Positions 47,286 to 58,700 of a DNA stretch of 64,000 nt are shown here, one piece after another; positions within the stretch are counted from its first letter, which is position 1; every line of letters begins with the position of its first letter. The notes beneath the pieces were generated by a model, which was given only the letters and a program-made list of their open reading frames with translations, was not told the origin of the DNA and did not search any database. The stretch covers positions 1-64,000 of the forward strand of contig KN880455.1 in the NCBI GenBank assembly GCA_000934385.1, given 5' to 3'. The stretch comes from Cylindrobasidium torrendii FP15055 ss-10 (lineage: Eukaryota > Basidiomycota > Agaricomycetes > Agaricales > Physalacriaceae). Position numbers and translations under genes: made by a program.

Positions 47286-48390
47286 ATGCCATCCTTCACG
47301 ACCACCCTCCAGTTGGTTGCAATCATCTTTTGGGACATTGGACTCGCGCTGTACAATCTTGTCGCGCCGAAATACAAACCAGGCTGCGTTGTACCGCTTG
47401 GTCAGCCCGGCGCCGGCGGCGTCTGGCCTGCGTATGTCAAGCCCAAGCCTGGCGACAGTCGAGGGTCATGCCCAGCGCTGAATGCGCTCGCCAACCATGG
47501 TGAGCACCTCATCATTTCTCGTATCATTCCCTCACCCACTGGCCCTATGTCCACAGGCATCCTTCCCCACGATGGAAAGGCAATCACATTCACCGAACTC
47601 AGCCGCGTCATAGAGACGACGTATAACTTTGCACCATCTTTCTGTCGCCTCGTTCCCCTTTTCGCGGCAGACATGCTCGGCAAGAGCTACACAAAAGGTG
47701 GGTGGCGAAATGTCGCGTTGACACCACTAACGCCGGCATCGGACAGACACTTTTGACCTGGCCGAACTTGACAAGCACAACGGCATCGAACACGATGCGT
47801 CGCTCACCCGTATGACCGCCTCTACGAACTCATTGCGAGGCTCATTCTGTCCCAGGCAAAGACTCGTATCATGTTCCCGACCAAAGCGAGCCCTATGTCC
47901 CCTACATAGAGGAACTTCTCAGCTACGCCTCTGGGACTGCTGAAGATGGCTCCGAACTCCTTATGCCGGACGACATCTCCCGCTTCGCAGCCAAGCGTCG
48001 TTTGGAAGCACCCAAAGAAAATCCCAATTTTTCGCTCGAATTCATCCACAAGTTCTTTGGAAGTTCAAAGTAGGATCCGTTCCTTTTTTGCCCATGGCCT
48101 TCCTCCCGTGTTCTTCTTGTGCTTGAGTACTTATCAATTACCTTTCTAGCGCCTCGACAATGGTGACCATCTTCGGTGGACGCATTAGCGATTTGGAGAT
48201 CATGTTATTAGAGGAGCGCATCCCCGACGGCTGGGAGTCGCGTATCCTCAAGCGGAAAGGCCTGACGATGCAGGCGTTCAATAATACCGTCCTCAAGGTC
48301 GAAAGAAACACAAAGAAAATCATGGCCGCTGTTGCTGCTCATGGGGATCAGGTGGCTGCCGATTCAGAGGAACATGGAAAGCAGGGCTAG
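47286..48390 (+). CDS. Heme-thiolate peroxidase (chloroperoxidase / peroxygenase family)
   Basis: Chloroperoxidase-fold enzyme that binds heme through a cysteine thiolate and uses peroxide to oxidise or halogenate substrates. Exons 47286..47499, 47557..47697, 47747..47809, 47856..48069, 48150..48390, 290 residues. The N-terminus TLQLVAIIFWDIGLALYNLV is a signal anchor or uncleaved signal. The proximal motif reads RGSCPALNALANHGILPHDG, keeping the Cys ligand but with Ser where the family motif PCP has its first Pro. The distal motif is NGIEHDASLTRKDSYHV, with the Glu-His-Asp triplet intact. C-terminal helices include RRLEAPKENPNFSLEFIHKF. The 46-nt third intron is needed to join EHDASLTR to the next exon; without it the frame breaks. 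Substrate unknown. Confidence 0.9.
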
Positions 48391-48796
48391 GATGTCGCTC
48401 AAATATCCTTACTTTGGCAACTTCGTTTATTAATGGCTTGTTTTTCGTGTTCGCTGACATCCTCTTTTCGGATTGTATGACTACAAGTTTACAGCTTTTC
48501 CCTCACGTAGAAATCAAGAATCTTTTGGCATCGTATTGCACCGGGAATAAACCCACACTCTCCAGTATACAGTAAGTTTGCAGATTGCAGACAAACGAGG
48601 CCCAGTGCGCAACATCAGTCAAACATTGATCCAACTTGCGGCTAGCGAGCGCCAAGCTATGTTTTTCCCATGGGTTTCGATGAACTTAATATTCCTTGTT
48701 TGATACCTTGCAGTCCGGTTTGGCGAAGGTTGTTTTTGACATAGGTATGGTATACATTTTCTCTTTCTGTGGCACCATACAAGTGCAACCAGAACA
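48391..48796. other. Short intergenic region between convergent genes
   Basis: 3' flanks of the peroxidase and aldo-keto reductase genes. No gene is supported. Confidence 0.5.
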
Positions 48797-49833
48797 TCAA
48801 CGCTGCTCTCCGAAGACATGATGCATCCACATTCTCTTGTGGTACTTCTTTCCCTCAGTCTCAATCGCCTCGATTTCTGTTGCAGTGAGTTCAGGCAAGT
48901 CCGGAATAGACAGCATCTCGGTGATGCGCGAAGACTTCGAGGTCGTTCTGGCGATGGCAGTTAGCTTATCCGAATTCTTCAGAAAGGTGAACCGAAGAGA
49001 CATACGTGATAACTATGAAATCCCTTTGCAAGAGCCACTTTGTCAGGACGTTCGCAGGTTTAACTTGCTTCCCAGTCTCCTTCGAGAGACGTTCGGCCGC
49101 GGCAGCTAGCGGTGCGTCGACAGGACCTCCTTTGGCAGAGGTAACAGGCGTCAAGCCAGAGTAAGACGCGAGCCGGATGCCCTTCTCTGTGCAAAACTTG
49201 TAGATCTCCTCTGCAGTGTCGAGGACGTAGGGATGATACTCAATCTGAGGTGTGCTCAGCATGAATTTCCGTCAGTTTGGAGAAGAGGACATGCCTGGTT
49301 CACTGCAGGAATGACGGTCGCGCCGTCCAAGATTTCCTTGAGGTCCTGGACGCGGTAGTTCGATACACCGATGCTCTTCGCCAGGCCATCCTTTTTGATG
49401 TCCTCCATCTCTTTCCAGGTACTCTTTAATTCTCCGCGTTCGTTTAAAGGATATGGGGCATGTATCAGGAAGAGGTCAACATAGTCTGTACTCATAGCCT
49501 CAAGTGAATTGAGCAGTGTTTGCCGCAGAGATGGCGTCGGGCCGTTGTCGACAGGGTAGAACTTTGTCGTGATGAAGACTGAGTCACGGGGCTTTCCGGA
49601 TGCTTCAGGTAGATGAGAATTGGCTTAGAATGTGATAGTATTGGGTACGCGCCTTTGAGGCCAGCGCCGATGGCATCTTCATTCTCGTAAACTTGCGCGG
49701 TATCGAGGTGAGTGACTCCATACTCAATGGCAGTCTTGACTTCGTTGCTGGCCTCTTTCTGATAGAGGGCAGTACCTGTGCCGTATCCCAACCAAGGGAT
49801 AGAGTTGCCGTCGTTCAGTTTGCAAGAGAGCAT
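48797..49833 (-). CDS. Aldo-keto reductase
   Basis: NADPH-dependent carbonyl reductase of the AKR superfamily, probably cytosolic. Four exons: complement(48797..48947, 49006..49244, 49295..49602, 49653..49833), 292 residues. Visible family landmarks are IPWLGYGTGTAL, the catalytic Asp and Tyr in THLDTAQVYENE, the Lys in SVFITTKFYP, and YVDLFLIHAPYP with the catalytic His. Also seen are GLAKSIGVSNY, IPAVNQIEYHPYV and the cofactor segment VITTTSKSSRITE. Two of the three introns begin with GC instead of GT: at 49652 (AAAG/GCGCGT) and 49294 (CCAG/GCATGT). Both are 50 nt and end in AG, and no GT alternative preserves the conserved residues. The third intron (58 nt) has a CTAAC branch site. Start is the ATG at 49833. 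Confidence 0.9.
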
Positions 49834-51459
49834 AGTCGTTGCAAGTGGAGTTGCGATGGTTTGGAACTTGGATGACGGAAGTAGAAGGAAAGTCGCAAGC
49901 ACTGGACGCGGCTGCTTGCAACCATGATTTTAAGACATGCATGACGTACTAATCCTCACCAAGCCTATGCATACGGATATTTTCCACACGAAGGAGAACT
50001 TGGATGGCCTCGGCGACTCGTTCCATCACTGAGGCGTCCAAGTGCCACGGCCATTCGACACCGTTGAGCTGTCCAATCTGAAGCTTGTTGGGACCCATTC
50101 GTTGACACTTTGTCAAAGCCTTCACTGGTGGCATTGAATCTTTTAGATCAGAAAACGCTTGAGCGAGGGGTGAGTATAATGACCATAGAGCATATTTTAA
50201 CCAGGCGCTCAAATCTCAGAACCTTGCTGCAGTTCGAACTCGAGAGGAGGCGGGATACCAAACACGGCACTAACGGAAGTTCATAGCTTCGTTCCTCAGA
50301 TCGGTCAAAAAAAGACGGCAAAACCGAATAAAAGCTGTCATTGTTATAATGCACCCACCGGGTGGTAATGATACCTAGGAGTGAAAGTACAGATCCGGGC
50401 ATCCGTTGCAGCCTGTTGCAGCTATTGGAAATTGCTGTGCTGGCTAAGTGCGAGGCACGAGCACGCGACAGCATGATGTCTTCGGACTCACACGTGATGC
50501 GACAACCGTTCCTCCCGTTGTCGCCATCACGTCGACCCAGCGAGCCGCCTCTGCTCTGACATCTGCGAGCTTCGCGGGTACTCTTGTTTCTTTTCCCGCC
50601 CGACCCGACCCATTAGCTCAGTCAAAGTCATATCTTCGCCCGGGTGAGCTTTGCAGAAACGCGCCAGCGCTCGGTGGTCCCGCCCGCCCTCGCAGCTGAC
50701 CGCGTTCTCCCCAGACTCTGCAGTTCATCGGGGTGCGAAGGCCTTCGGCCTTTTCCCCACACTTTTCCATAGCCATAGCATTTGCATACACAATCCAATT
50801 CACACACGTTTGTTGCGCTCCCACTACAGATCGAACTCGTATCACACAAGTCCGAAGATTGCTTCATTGTCCGAGGCACACCCTGGCACACACACGTTCC
50901 CCAAATGAATAGGAAATCTGGGATGGACAACACCGCGCCGAGCTTTGGGAAAGCGCGCGGCTCTTGAGGATTCCCTTTACGAAAACGTAGCAAGCTTATG
51001 GCTAGCCCGTAGCGCGAGGATCATAAAAAGTAAGCCATTCTGGCTTGAGACGGGTTCGAACTTTGAGCTGCACCCCATGCCGCGATCACGGGCACGCGAC
51101 TCGGATGAAAGGTTCACACCAACCATCACCACCTTGTCCCCGCCTCTTGACATTGTCGCTTGCCCCTCCAGCCTGGAGTTTCGCTATTCGTTGTCGCTCC
51201 GTTATATCGCCAAAACAACCATGAAAATGGACTCTGTGCCAACTTGTCATGGATGAGCTTGTACCGCTTGAGGACCTTAGCCCTTGGAATTGGGAGATGA
51301 AATCTTGGAGACTTTGGAGGGATTTGAGATCATCATTTGACGTCAGGAATTCTTCATCGCCGCTGGTGTAGCAGTATAAAGTGCTGGAAGCTGCATTGGG
51401 ACCCTCATAACTTCGTTCCCAACTCTTCCCTTTGACCAATCTTACCACCATCACATCTA
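49834..51459. other. 1.6-kb intergenic region between divergent genes
   Basis: A minus-strand 87-codon frame at 49949-50212 and several frames at 50.4-51.0 kb lack recognisable features. A TATAAAG at 51375-51381 is a plausible core promoter element for the HAD gene. Confidence 0.45.
51374..51381 (+). promoter_or_regulatory. TATA box of the HAD phosphatase gene
   Basis: The plus strand reads GTATAAAG, about 80 nt upstream of the ATG at 51460, followed by a pyrimidine/A-rich leader. Confidence 0.5.
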
Positions 51460-52363
51460 ATGGCCAAAACATTCAAGGCGGATGCTGTTCTCTTCGATAT
51501 GGTGCGTCACCAGGTATTACGAACCCTTTCCTTTGCTCACGTTCACAGGACGGTACTCTTACCGACTCCATTCAAGCCGTAGAGGCCGCCTGGCGCAAAG
51601 TCGCCCTTGATATGGGCCACGACCCTGAGCATGTTATCGCCGCTACCCATGGCAAACGGGCTGTCGACAATCTTGCAGAGTTCAAGCCCTCGATACAGGA
51701 GCATGAGATGGAGAAGGAGGTCGTAAAATTCGAAGAATCCATTCTGAAGTTCGCCGATGCGTACCACACACACGGACCTGGCGCTGCTGAATGCGACAAC
51801 TCCTCATCCAATAGTCGACCTTCCATTTCTGCGCGCGCAAGCTCTCAGTGGCAAGTCGAGGCAGCCGAAATCAACCGCTCTGTACAAATATTGCCAGGTG
51901 TCAAGGAGTTTATGGAGTCACTCCCAAAGGGCCGTTACGCTGTTGCTACTTCGGGCGGAACAACATACGGTGCGCGCATACATCGCTGAGCATGTCTTTG
52001 CATTCTCTGCTGTTCTTACCCTTCATTTCAGCGTATGGCTGCATGGATCGTGTCGGTATAGACCCTCCTGAGGTTGCCATCACTGCCGACGACAAGCGCC
52101 TAAAGGCTGGAAAGCCTGAACCAGATCCCTTCCTCCTTGCCGCAGAGTGTCTAGGCTACGACCCAAAGAACTGCGTCGTCTTCGAAGATTCGCCCTCAGG
52201 CATTGTCGCAGCCGTAGCGTCTGGTGCGACCGTCATTGCCGTTTGCACGTCGCACGACAGGAGTCAAATTGATCACTTTGGCGCGCATCACATTGTCGAC
52301 ACAATGGAATCGGTCAAGGCAGATTTCGATGGGGACAAACTTATCATCTCGATACTAGCGTAG
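51460..52363 (+). CDS. HAD-superfamily phosphatase (glycerol-3-phosphate / sugar-phosphatase type)
   Basis: Predicted small-metabolite phosphatase related to yeast Gpp1/Dog-type HAD enzymes. Exons 51460..51501, 51549..51969, 52032..52363, 264 residues. All HAD motifs are present: LFDMDGTLTDS (motif I with nucleophile and acid/base Asp), VATSGGTTYA (motif II), KAGKPEPDPFLLAA (motif III Lys) and CVVFEDSPSGIVAA (motif IV). The first intron splits motif I right after DM. Between the cap helices and QILPGVKEFM is an insert of about 40 residues rich in Ser and Asn. A possible extra intron at about 51758-51809 (GTACCA...AATAG) would shorten this insert in frame. The substrate cannot be read from sequence. 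Confidence 0.9.
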
Positions 52364-53157
52364 GTATGACTTCCCTTGTCTTTCCTCTGTAAATACTCGT
52401 TATAAATCCAATCCACCTTCTTCGTTCGCGAACCTGCATTTCTTGCCCATCCTCACTTGGCCGCACAGCAGCGACGACCGGGTTTCAAGCTGAATCCCTT
52501 CCGCGGGATGGATCGAGTTGTACCTCACCAGCCCCCGACACTGCGCAGACCACTCCTGGGCTACTCCTGTCCACCTCCTACTCTCCTCGTCGCGCTAGAA
52601 ATTTCCCACAGGAGTGTGGGCGCTTGAACCAGCCAATACTGTTGCTTCACGCGAAGCATATGCAGATTTTATTCCATCGAAGATTTCTTGCTCATGAAAA
52701 GGGCGCTTCTCCCATGCAGCCCTCATGCAGTCGCTGGACACTGATTGCAGACTGATTGATACAATATGATACACGGGTATGAGTGTGTAGCTCTCAGTCT
52801 GCGTCGTCGTCAACCAGGTGCGGGGTCTGGACTGCGTATAGACTGTCGTGCACCACGACAACAAATTGCGCCACAGTCGGTAGCGCGGCCCTTGCTACAG
52901 CAAAGCCACCTCCCCTAAATCTCTGATTGAGGCGCACGTTTCAAGCACATATGTCACGACATGGGGCAAGGCCATCTCCAGATCTGAGTCCTTTCTCCTT
53001 GAACCTTCATTGGGTGTGTCGCGTGCTTCGTGATTCCGCGAAGAAAGTGCGGTCCGATGTCTATATTCCCCCGAATCCTATAAAAGGGCCTGGCGAAACT
53101 GCCTTCGCTTTTTCGGTGGTCCCTCCTTTGACATAGCCCAAATCCTTTCCTCTGACC
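52364..53157. other. Intergenic region upstream of DUF6534 copy 2
   Basis: About 0.8 kb with no supported gene. Confidence 0.5.
53079..53085 (+). promoter_or_regulatory. TATA box of DUF6534 copy 2
   Basis: TATAAAA followed by GGGCC, 73-79 nt before the ATG at 53158. Confidence 0.6.
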
Positions 53158-55070
53158 ATGAACGCTACTGCTCAGGTTGCAGCGTCCACCGTTCAGAGTG
53201 CACTACCTTCCTTGGACGCAACCGTCGGTGCTGCATTCCTCGGATTGATCTTTTCTGCAATGTACGCCGAATTTTCTGTGACCTCAACCTTTCAGAATCC
53301 TAATCTTTTCGGCGAAGTCTCTTTGGCGTCAACCTCCTACAAGTATACATCTACTACAGGGAATACCCCAATGACTGGAAGTTATACCGATTCTCTGTGC
53401 GTTGTCCATTCCACGTCGGGACTACCTCGTTGACCTTGCTCTGAAAGGTACTGGGCCTGTGGTAGGAAACGACCAATGCATCGCAACATATAATGAGTCC
53501 TGATCACTTTGCAGGACGCTCGACGCGTTCCACTTGTCTCTCACTATCCATGCGGTCTACTACTACCTCATCAACGAATTCGGGCAATTCCTGTCGTTGC
53601 AAACTGTTGTCTGGTACGTACCCTCCAACCCAGACTCATTCTGGTTTCTCAATCCCGTCGTTGCCTTAGGAGCTTCAAGGTACGATCCGCAAGTGCCCTG
53701 TTATTGTTCAATGCCACTGACAGCCGGCGTGTGCAAAGGTTCAAATCGCGATCAACGTGAGTGTGCCTTCGACGCACCCGTTCCGTTCAGCGCTGACAAC
53801 GCCCGCCCGTCAATAGATTGTGATCATCGTCGCCGTCCAAATGTGCGTGTCGTCGTGCATTGGACCTGCCTGTTTCTTAATTATTTTCCGTCGACCTTCT
53901 AGGTTATACACCGTTCGAATTTGGAAGTGTGAGCCCCCCTCCAAGTCCTTGTCTTCGAACAGTTATTCATGTGCAGGCAGTGGGCAAACACTTCTATAAA
54001 GCTTTACCATGGGTGGTTGTACGCTTCTATCCCCTCTTCTCTTCGAACCCGCAGCTGAACCTCACTTAGATGGTATTCGTGGCTGCAGGGGCCGGTACGT
54101 CTTCGAACATTCTTATAAGCAAAGCGTTCCTTCTCACTGCGCTGTCTGAGTAGCTGTGGGAATCGGTTAGTTGTCAAATGCACTCTCCTTTTGGCCGAGC
54201 GAGATACTGATGTTCTTCTCGCAGCGGTGTCCTATAAGACGTAAGTAGCACGAAGAATAACACCAGGTTCTCGAGTCATTGACCTATCGCCTTGTAGCGC
54301 AAATATTTCGACGTTCGCAGAACTTGATGGCATGGCAGTACGCTTCTCTTCTTTCTGCATGGTAATGTGCCGATATACTCATTCAGAACAGTGGGCAGTG
54401 GATACTTCTTTCGCCGTAGCCACCTTTATCGACCTAGTTATTGCTTTGACCATGTGCTATTACCTCCAGCTCACCAGGTCATCGACTGAATTTTCTGGGT
54501 GCGTTCTTGTGTTGTTGGAGCGCTCACTAAATCTGATTTACTTGTTTAGAACAAACACCAAGATTGGTGTGCTGATACGCTTCGTTCTCGTGTCGGGTTT
54601 AGCTACCAGGTGAATATTCTGTCCAGCTGGACAGTACCATGTATCTGATCTCACCTCAGCGCGTGCTCAATGGCTTGCCTGATATGTTACTTGGCAATGC
54701 CGACCAACCTTATCTTCATCGGCATCGAGTTCCTCCTCACCAAGCTTTATGTTGTATCGTTTCTGAGTATGCTCAATGCCCGCAAGCGCATATCCGGTAA
54801 TGGGTCGAGAGGAGCGGAGACAACAAGCTCCAACCACCACACAACATCACACTCGAACAACCAAAGGGTCCTACGCATCACGACTGTGAATGCAGTCTCG
54901 GAGAATGGTCAAGGAAAGGTATGTTCGAGTCAGTCGGAATTTCATGTGGTGGTATTGACTCGACGAAGCAGAGCTTCATTCCCCTTACGGAGATGGGCAC
55001 CCCCTCGGCTGAGGAGGGTAAATGGCGGCATCCAGATGCTGAGCGGGGTCTGGGTGGGTACATGGCGTGA
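53158..55070 (+). CDS. DUF6534-type seven-helix membrane protein (copy 2)
   Basis: Paralog of the gene at 19.3-21.1 kb. Seventeen exons, 343 residues: 53158..53261, 53318..53396, 53448..53461, 53515..53613, 53670..53679, 53739..53756, 53817..53842, 53901..53926, 53981..54018, 54070..54094, 54154..54165, 54225..54240, 54298..54337, 54392..54498, 54550..54609, 54660..54918, 54972..55070. Landmarks are SLDATVGAAFLGLIFSA, LLQVYIYYREYPNDWKLYRF, LDAFHLSLTIHAVYYYLINE, WAVDTSFAVATFIDLVIALT, IGIEFLLTKLYVVSFLSMLN and a tail ending RHPDAERGLGGYMA. It differs from copy 1 by one extra intron (exons of 38 and 25 nt here against one of 63 nt). Function unknown. Confidence 0.85.
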
Positions 55071-55708
55071 AGCGCTTCTTGGTATTTACCATTGATACAA
55101 AACCGCGCTGTATGATTAGTGTATGAATTAGTTTTCGTATTTTGCTTTTAGGGGTACCCAGGGAATTGTCAGCATTCATTCATTATTAGAGCTTACTGTA
55201 GTCAATCATTTCAACCTGATGCTACTGAAAGAACGACAGGCATCGACAAGGGATACTAGTGGCATCAGTGTATTCTGAATCTGCTAACACGAAGCATCTG
55301 CGAAGCATTTATCACAGACTTAGGGTCCAAGAAGGGCAGAACCGTGTGTCGACTGCGCTCGACATCGTGCAAGCAGCCTCGAGTTCTTGACGTCAAGTCA
55401 CATGGCTATCTTCGGGTCGGGGGAATTGATCGGCGGTAGCCCGTGCTCTTTGAACGTCGACGAGCATGATATCCAATTTTCCCTTTTTTTCCTGGTTATG
55501 GCCAAAGCAAATTACTCGATACACGACCGATTCACGCTCTATGCACTGCTTTCTGGTGCCACTCGCTACCCGTGATCTATCGGAACCGCTGGCGCTTTCC
55601 CACGGAGACCACACAAAAGGCTCTGTCGCAATGCGGTGGGAACGTGGGCTGTAAACAATGTTACAATAACGGCGCTTCTTTTGTCGAATCCCGACCACCA
55701 CCACGAAT
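55071..55708. other. Intergenic region upstream of the NLR-like gene
   Basis: About 0.6 kb with no supported gene; presumably holds the promoter of the NLR-like gene. Confidence 0.5.
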
Positions 55709-58700
55709 ATGCTCAAGTTCACGAACAAGCTATTCAAGCGAAAGCCCAAATCAACGGATGTTCTGCAGGTGCCTTCGAGCTCGACACAGCGCTCGCCAAT
55801 GATGTCGCTACGCTCATTCACCTCTCATCGCACAAGTCACAGTGGAACATCTGTAGCCTCTGCAACTACACAGACAGACGCAACCATTTGGGACCACCTC
55901 GACCACGCCACATCTGGACCAATGACTCCCCAGAACGCTCGAATGTGCCGAACTTTGCTAAGGGACGACTGCAATGACCTTGTCAAGACTGCGGAGTACC
56001 TCAGACTATTTAAAGCTGTCGTAGAGCAAATCATGAAAGTGGACAAAGTGCGTTCGCTCGTACAGGCGCTGTATGTTGCGACTCATAGATCCTAGGTCAA
56101 AGACGGCGGCTTGTATTCCAATGCACTTGAAGGCGTACGACAAATAAGGGACTTCGCCATACTACTCCAGATGAGCACTTCGGTATCCGAGGATATGTCC
56201 GACAGCTTGAGGACTGCCTTCAAGGCTCTCCAGATGGCATTGATAGAGTTTCTCAATATCTGCATGGGCATACGGGAGCTTCATTTGATTGCGGATAGAC
56301 AGCCAGAGGGGGTCAAATCAGACAGATGCACTCGTGATATCTGGGAGGCGCTCACCCTCTTTCGCGTACGTACAACTCGCGCTCAATCGCATGATGTTCA
56401 ACGTCCCCCAGTCCGCCCCGGTCGTGTACACCCAAGTGGATGTCCCCCGGATACATAAACAAGAAGCACAACTCTCGCCAGGTGTCCAGAAGCTTGTCGG
56501 TCTCTGCGAACTATTACAGTCTTCGCAAAATTTTACAGCGCCGATTGCGGTTACCGGGTTGCATTGCCATACCACATCACGTACTTTGTGGTACCAAACG
56601 AAAACCCTTCAGCGGCTTGCCGCTTCGCTCTCCTACCGTGTTGTTGCACTAGTGGGAGAAAGCTCGCGCCTGCAAAGCATCATATACCGCTACATTGCAT
56701 CTTTCCCTGCTAGGTATGAGCTAGAAATGGCTTTCGATCTCTGCTCGTGCTAACCTTGTGTCTGTTAGCTTCAGCCGAGTGGTTTTCTTAGATGGTAGCT
56801 CGCGTGAGGCCCTTCAACTCGACTTCACACGCGTCTTCAAAGTCATCGATGCGGAAGGCCCGATTACTAAATTCCGGGATGTCCATGGGCCCTGGCTACT
56901 TGTAATTCATAAGGTTTACAACGACGAGGTTGACCTCGCAGGATGTCTCCCGGTGTCCTTTGACGCCAGAGTCCTGGTTACGGGAAGGAGCAACTCCATT
57001 ACTTCTCTGGCGTCTCCTGGACGGTCCTTGGACGTTTCGGCGGGAGTTTCTGATGAAACCGTATTGGGAAGGCTCGAACAATGGCTTCATGTCGACCGAA
57101 TAGCAAGACGTGTAGTAACGCTTGTGGGCGACACGCAGGCCGGGAAGACGCTCCTTGTGCGTAAGTATGTGACTGAGAACCAGCACAGGTAAACGACTGA
57201 GCTCATCCACAATGACTACAAACATTTCTCACATACTTCTTCAGTTTCCGAAATGTGTTCTTTGTGGACGCAAGCACTCGGGAGACCCTTGATCGATGTG
57301 GTAGAATCTTCATGCAGAAGTTCGGTCAACCTATTCAAGATTGGCTCGACGAACATGCTGAGAACAACCTCCTCATTCTGGACAACGCAACCGATGGTGG
57401 CCTTCTCGTTCCGTACATGCCTTGCAGAACCCACGCAAACGTCGTCATTACCAGCCGCGACAGTAGGATTGCGGACACTTATGCTTCGCCTGGATGCAGT
57501 CTCCGCATGGCTGATATCCCGAAAGCTGAAAGCAAAGATAAGGGCGACGACACAACCAAAGAGGCGGAGCGGCCGGCGCTACACATCGACATCGGCGAGA
57601 AGGCAGTGGAGGCGCAACCAACGACTGTCACTAGTACGCAAGCAGCGGGGCCTGCGCCGTCGAAAGTCGTCGAAGAAGCACCTCCCTCTCCGGTTAGCGT
57701 CTTTCAGGTGGCGGATTGGACCGAACATTGTTTTCCTCCGTTCTATGGCGACACAGAGGAGGAGGCAGCTGAGGAGGCAGCTGAAGAAACGGTCGAGATT
57801 GCAGTCGAGGAGGCAGTCCAAGATACGCAGACGGCAACACACACCGGAGCGCAGACTGCACATTCCGACGATCCCGCCCAACTCGTCGCGCGCGCTGAGG
57901 AATACATTGCTGCTAATCAGCACGAATTGGCGGAGCCTTTGCTTTCTGGGGCGCTACAACGGCGGAAAGCAGCATTTGGCATCAAGGACGAACGCACCAT
58001 CTACGTTCTTGTCGTCCTTGCAGGGGTCAATCATAACCTTGGACGCTACTCTCTTGCGGAAGAGTTATACCTCGAGGCCACGGAGTTCATGGATGAGGTC
58101 TTTGGCGCCGAGCATCACAACACCTTGTTGGTTATGCATGGGCTAGCCGCTACCGTGTGGTGGCTCGGGCGCCCCGAAGAGGCCATAGCCAAGATGCAAC
58201 GCTGTGTTGCGATATCTCGAAATGTCTTCCCCACCCACAACGAGACAATAAAGCGGACGGAGGAGCTTTTCAAGTGGATGAACAATCTCTCGTCCAGTCA
58301 CTTCAGGAAGGAGCAATACGAAGAAGCCAAGTCACTGCAAATTGCAGCCTTGCAGCTTGCGAAGGACGCTTTGGACTCACAGTCTCTCGCATTGGCAATG
58401 GCCACCCTGGCGTCGACACATTTCAGGCGACGGAAGTACAGGAAAGCAGAGGCTCTTTATTCCCAATCCCTTGAAATTCGCCGCGCCGATTTAGGATTGG
58501 GGCGAGACGCCGATACTCTTGCATGCCTCGCTGATCTTGCGACAACCCACTGGTGCTTGAAGCGCCGCGATGAGGCGGTATCAGAAATGCGCGAGTGCAT
58601 CGAGCTCTCACGAGAGACACTAGGCTCGGTCCATACCACCACCATCGAACGAAAGGCGCAGTGTCGGGTGTGGGTCATGGCTCATTCACATGCGATGGGG

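Noticed and set aside
48948..49005. Short 29- or 37-nt introns near the 3' end of the aldo-keto reductase
   Set aside because: They break the frame or remove the conserved VITTxS segment; a 58-nt intron with a CTAAC branch site restores it.
49949..50212. 87-codon minus-strand frame upstream of the aldo-keto reductase
   Set aside because: No recognisable motif and no clean splice partner; it lies in the probable promoter.
51000..51070. GGTTCGAAC motif resembling a tRNA T-loop
   Set aside because: The flanking bases do not pair into a T-stem, and no acceptor or anticodon stem can be drawn.
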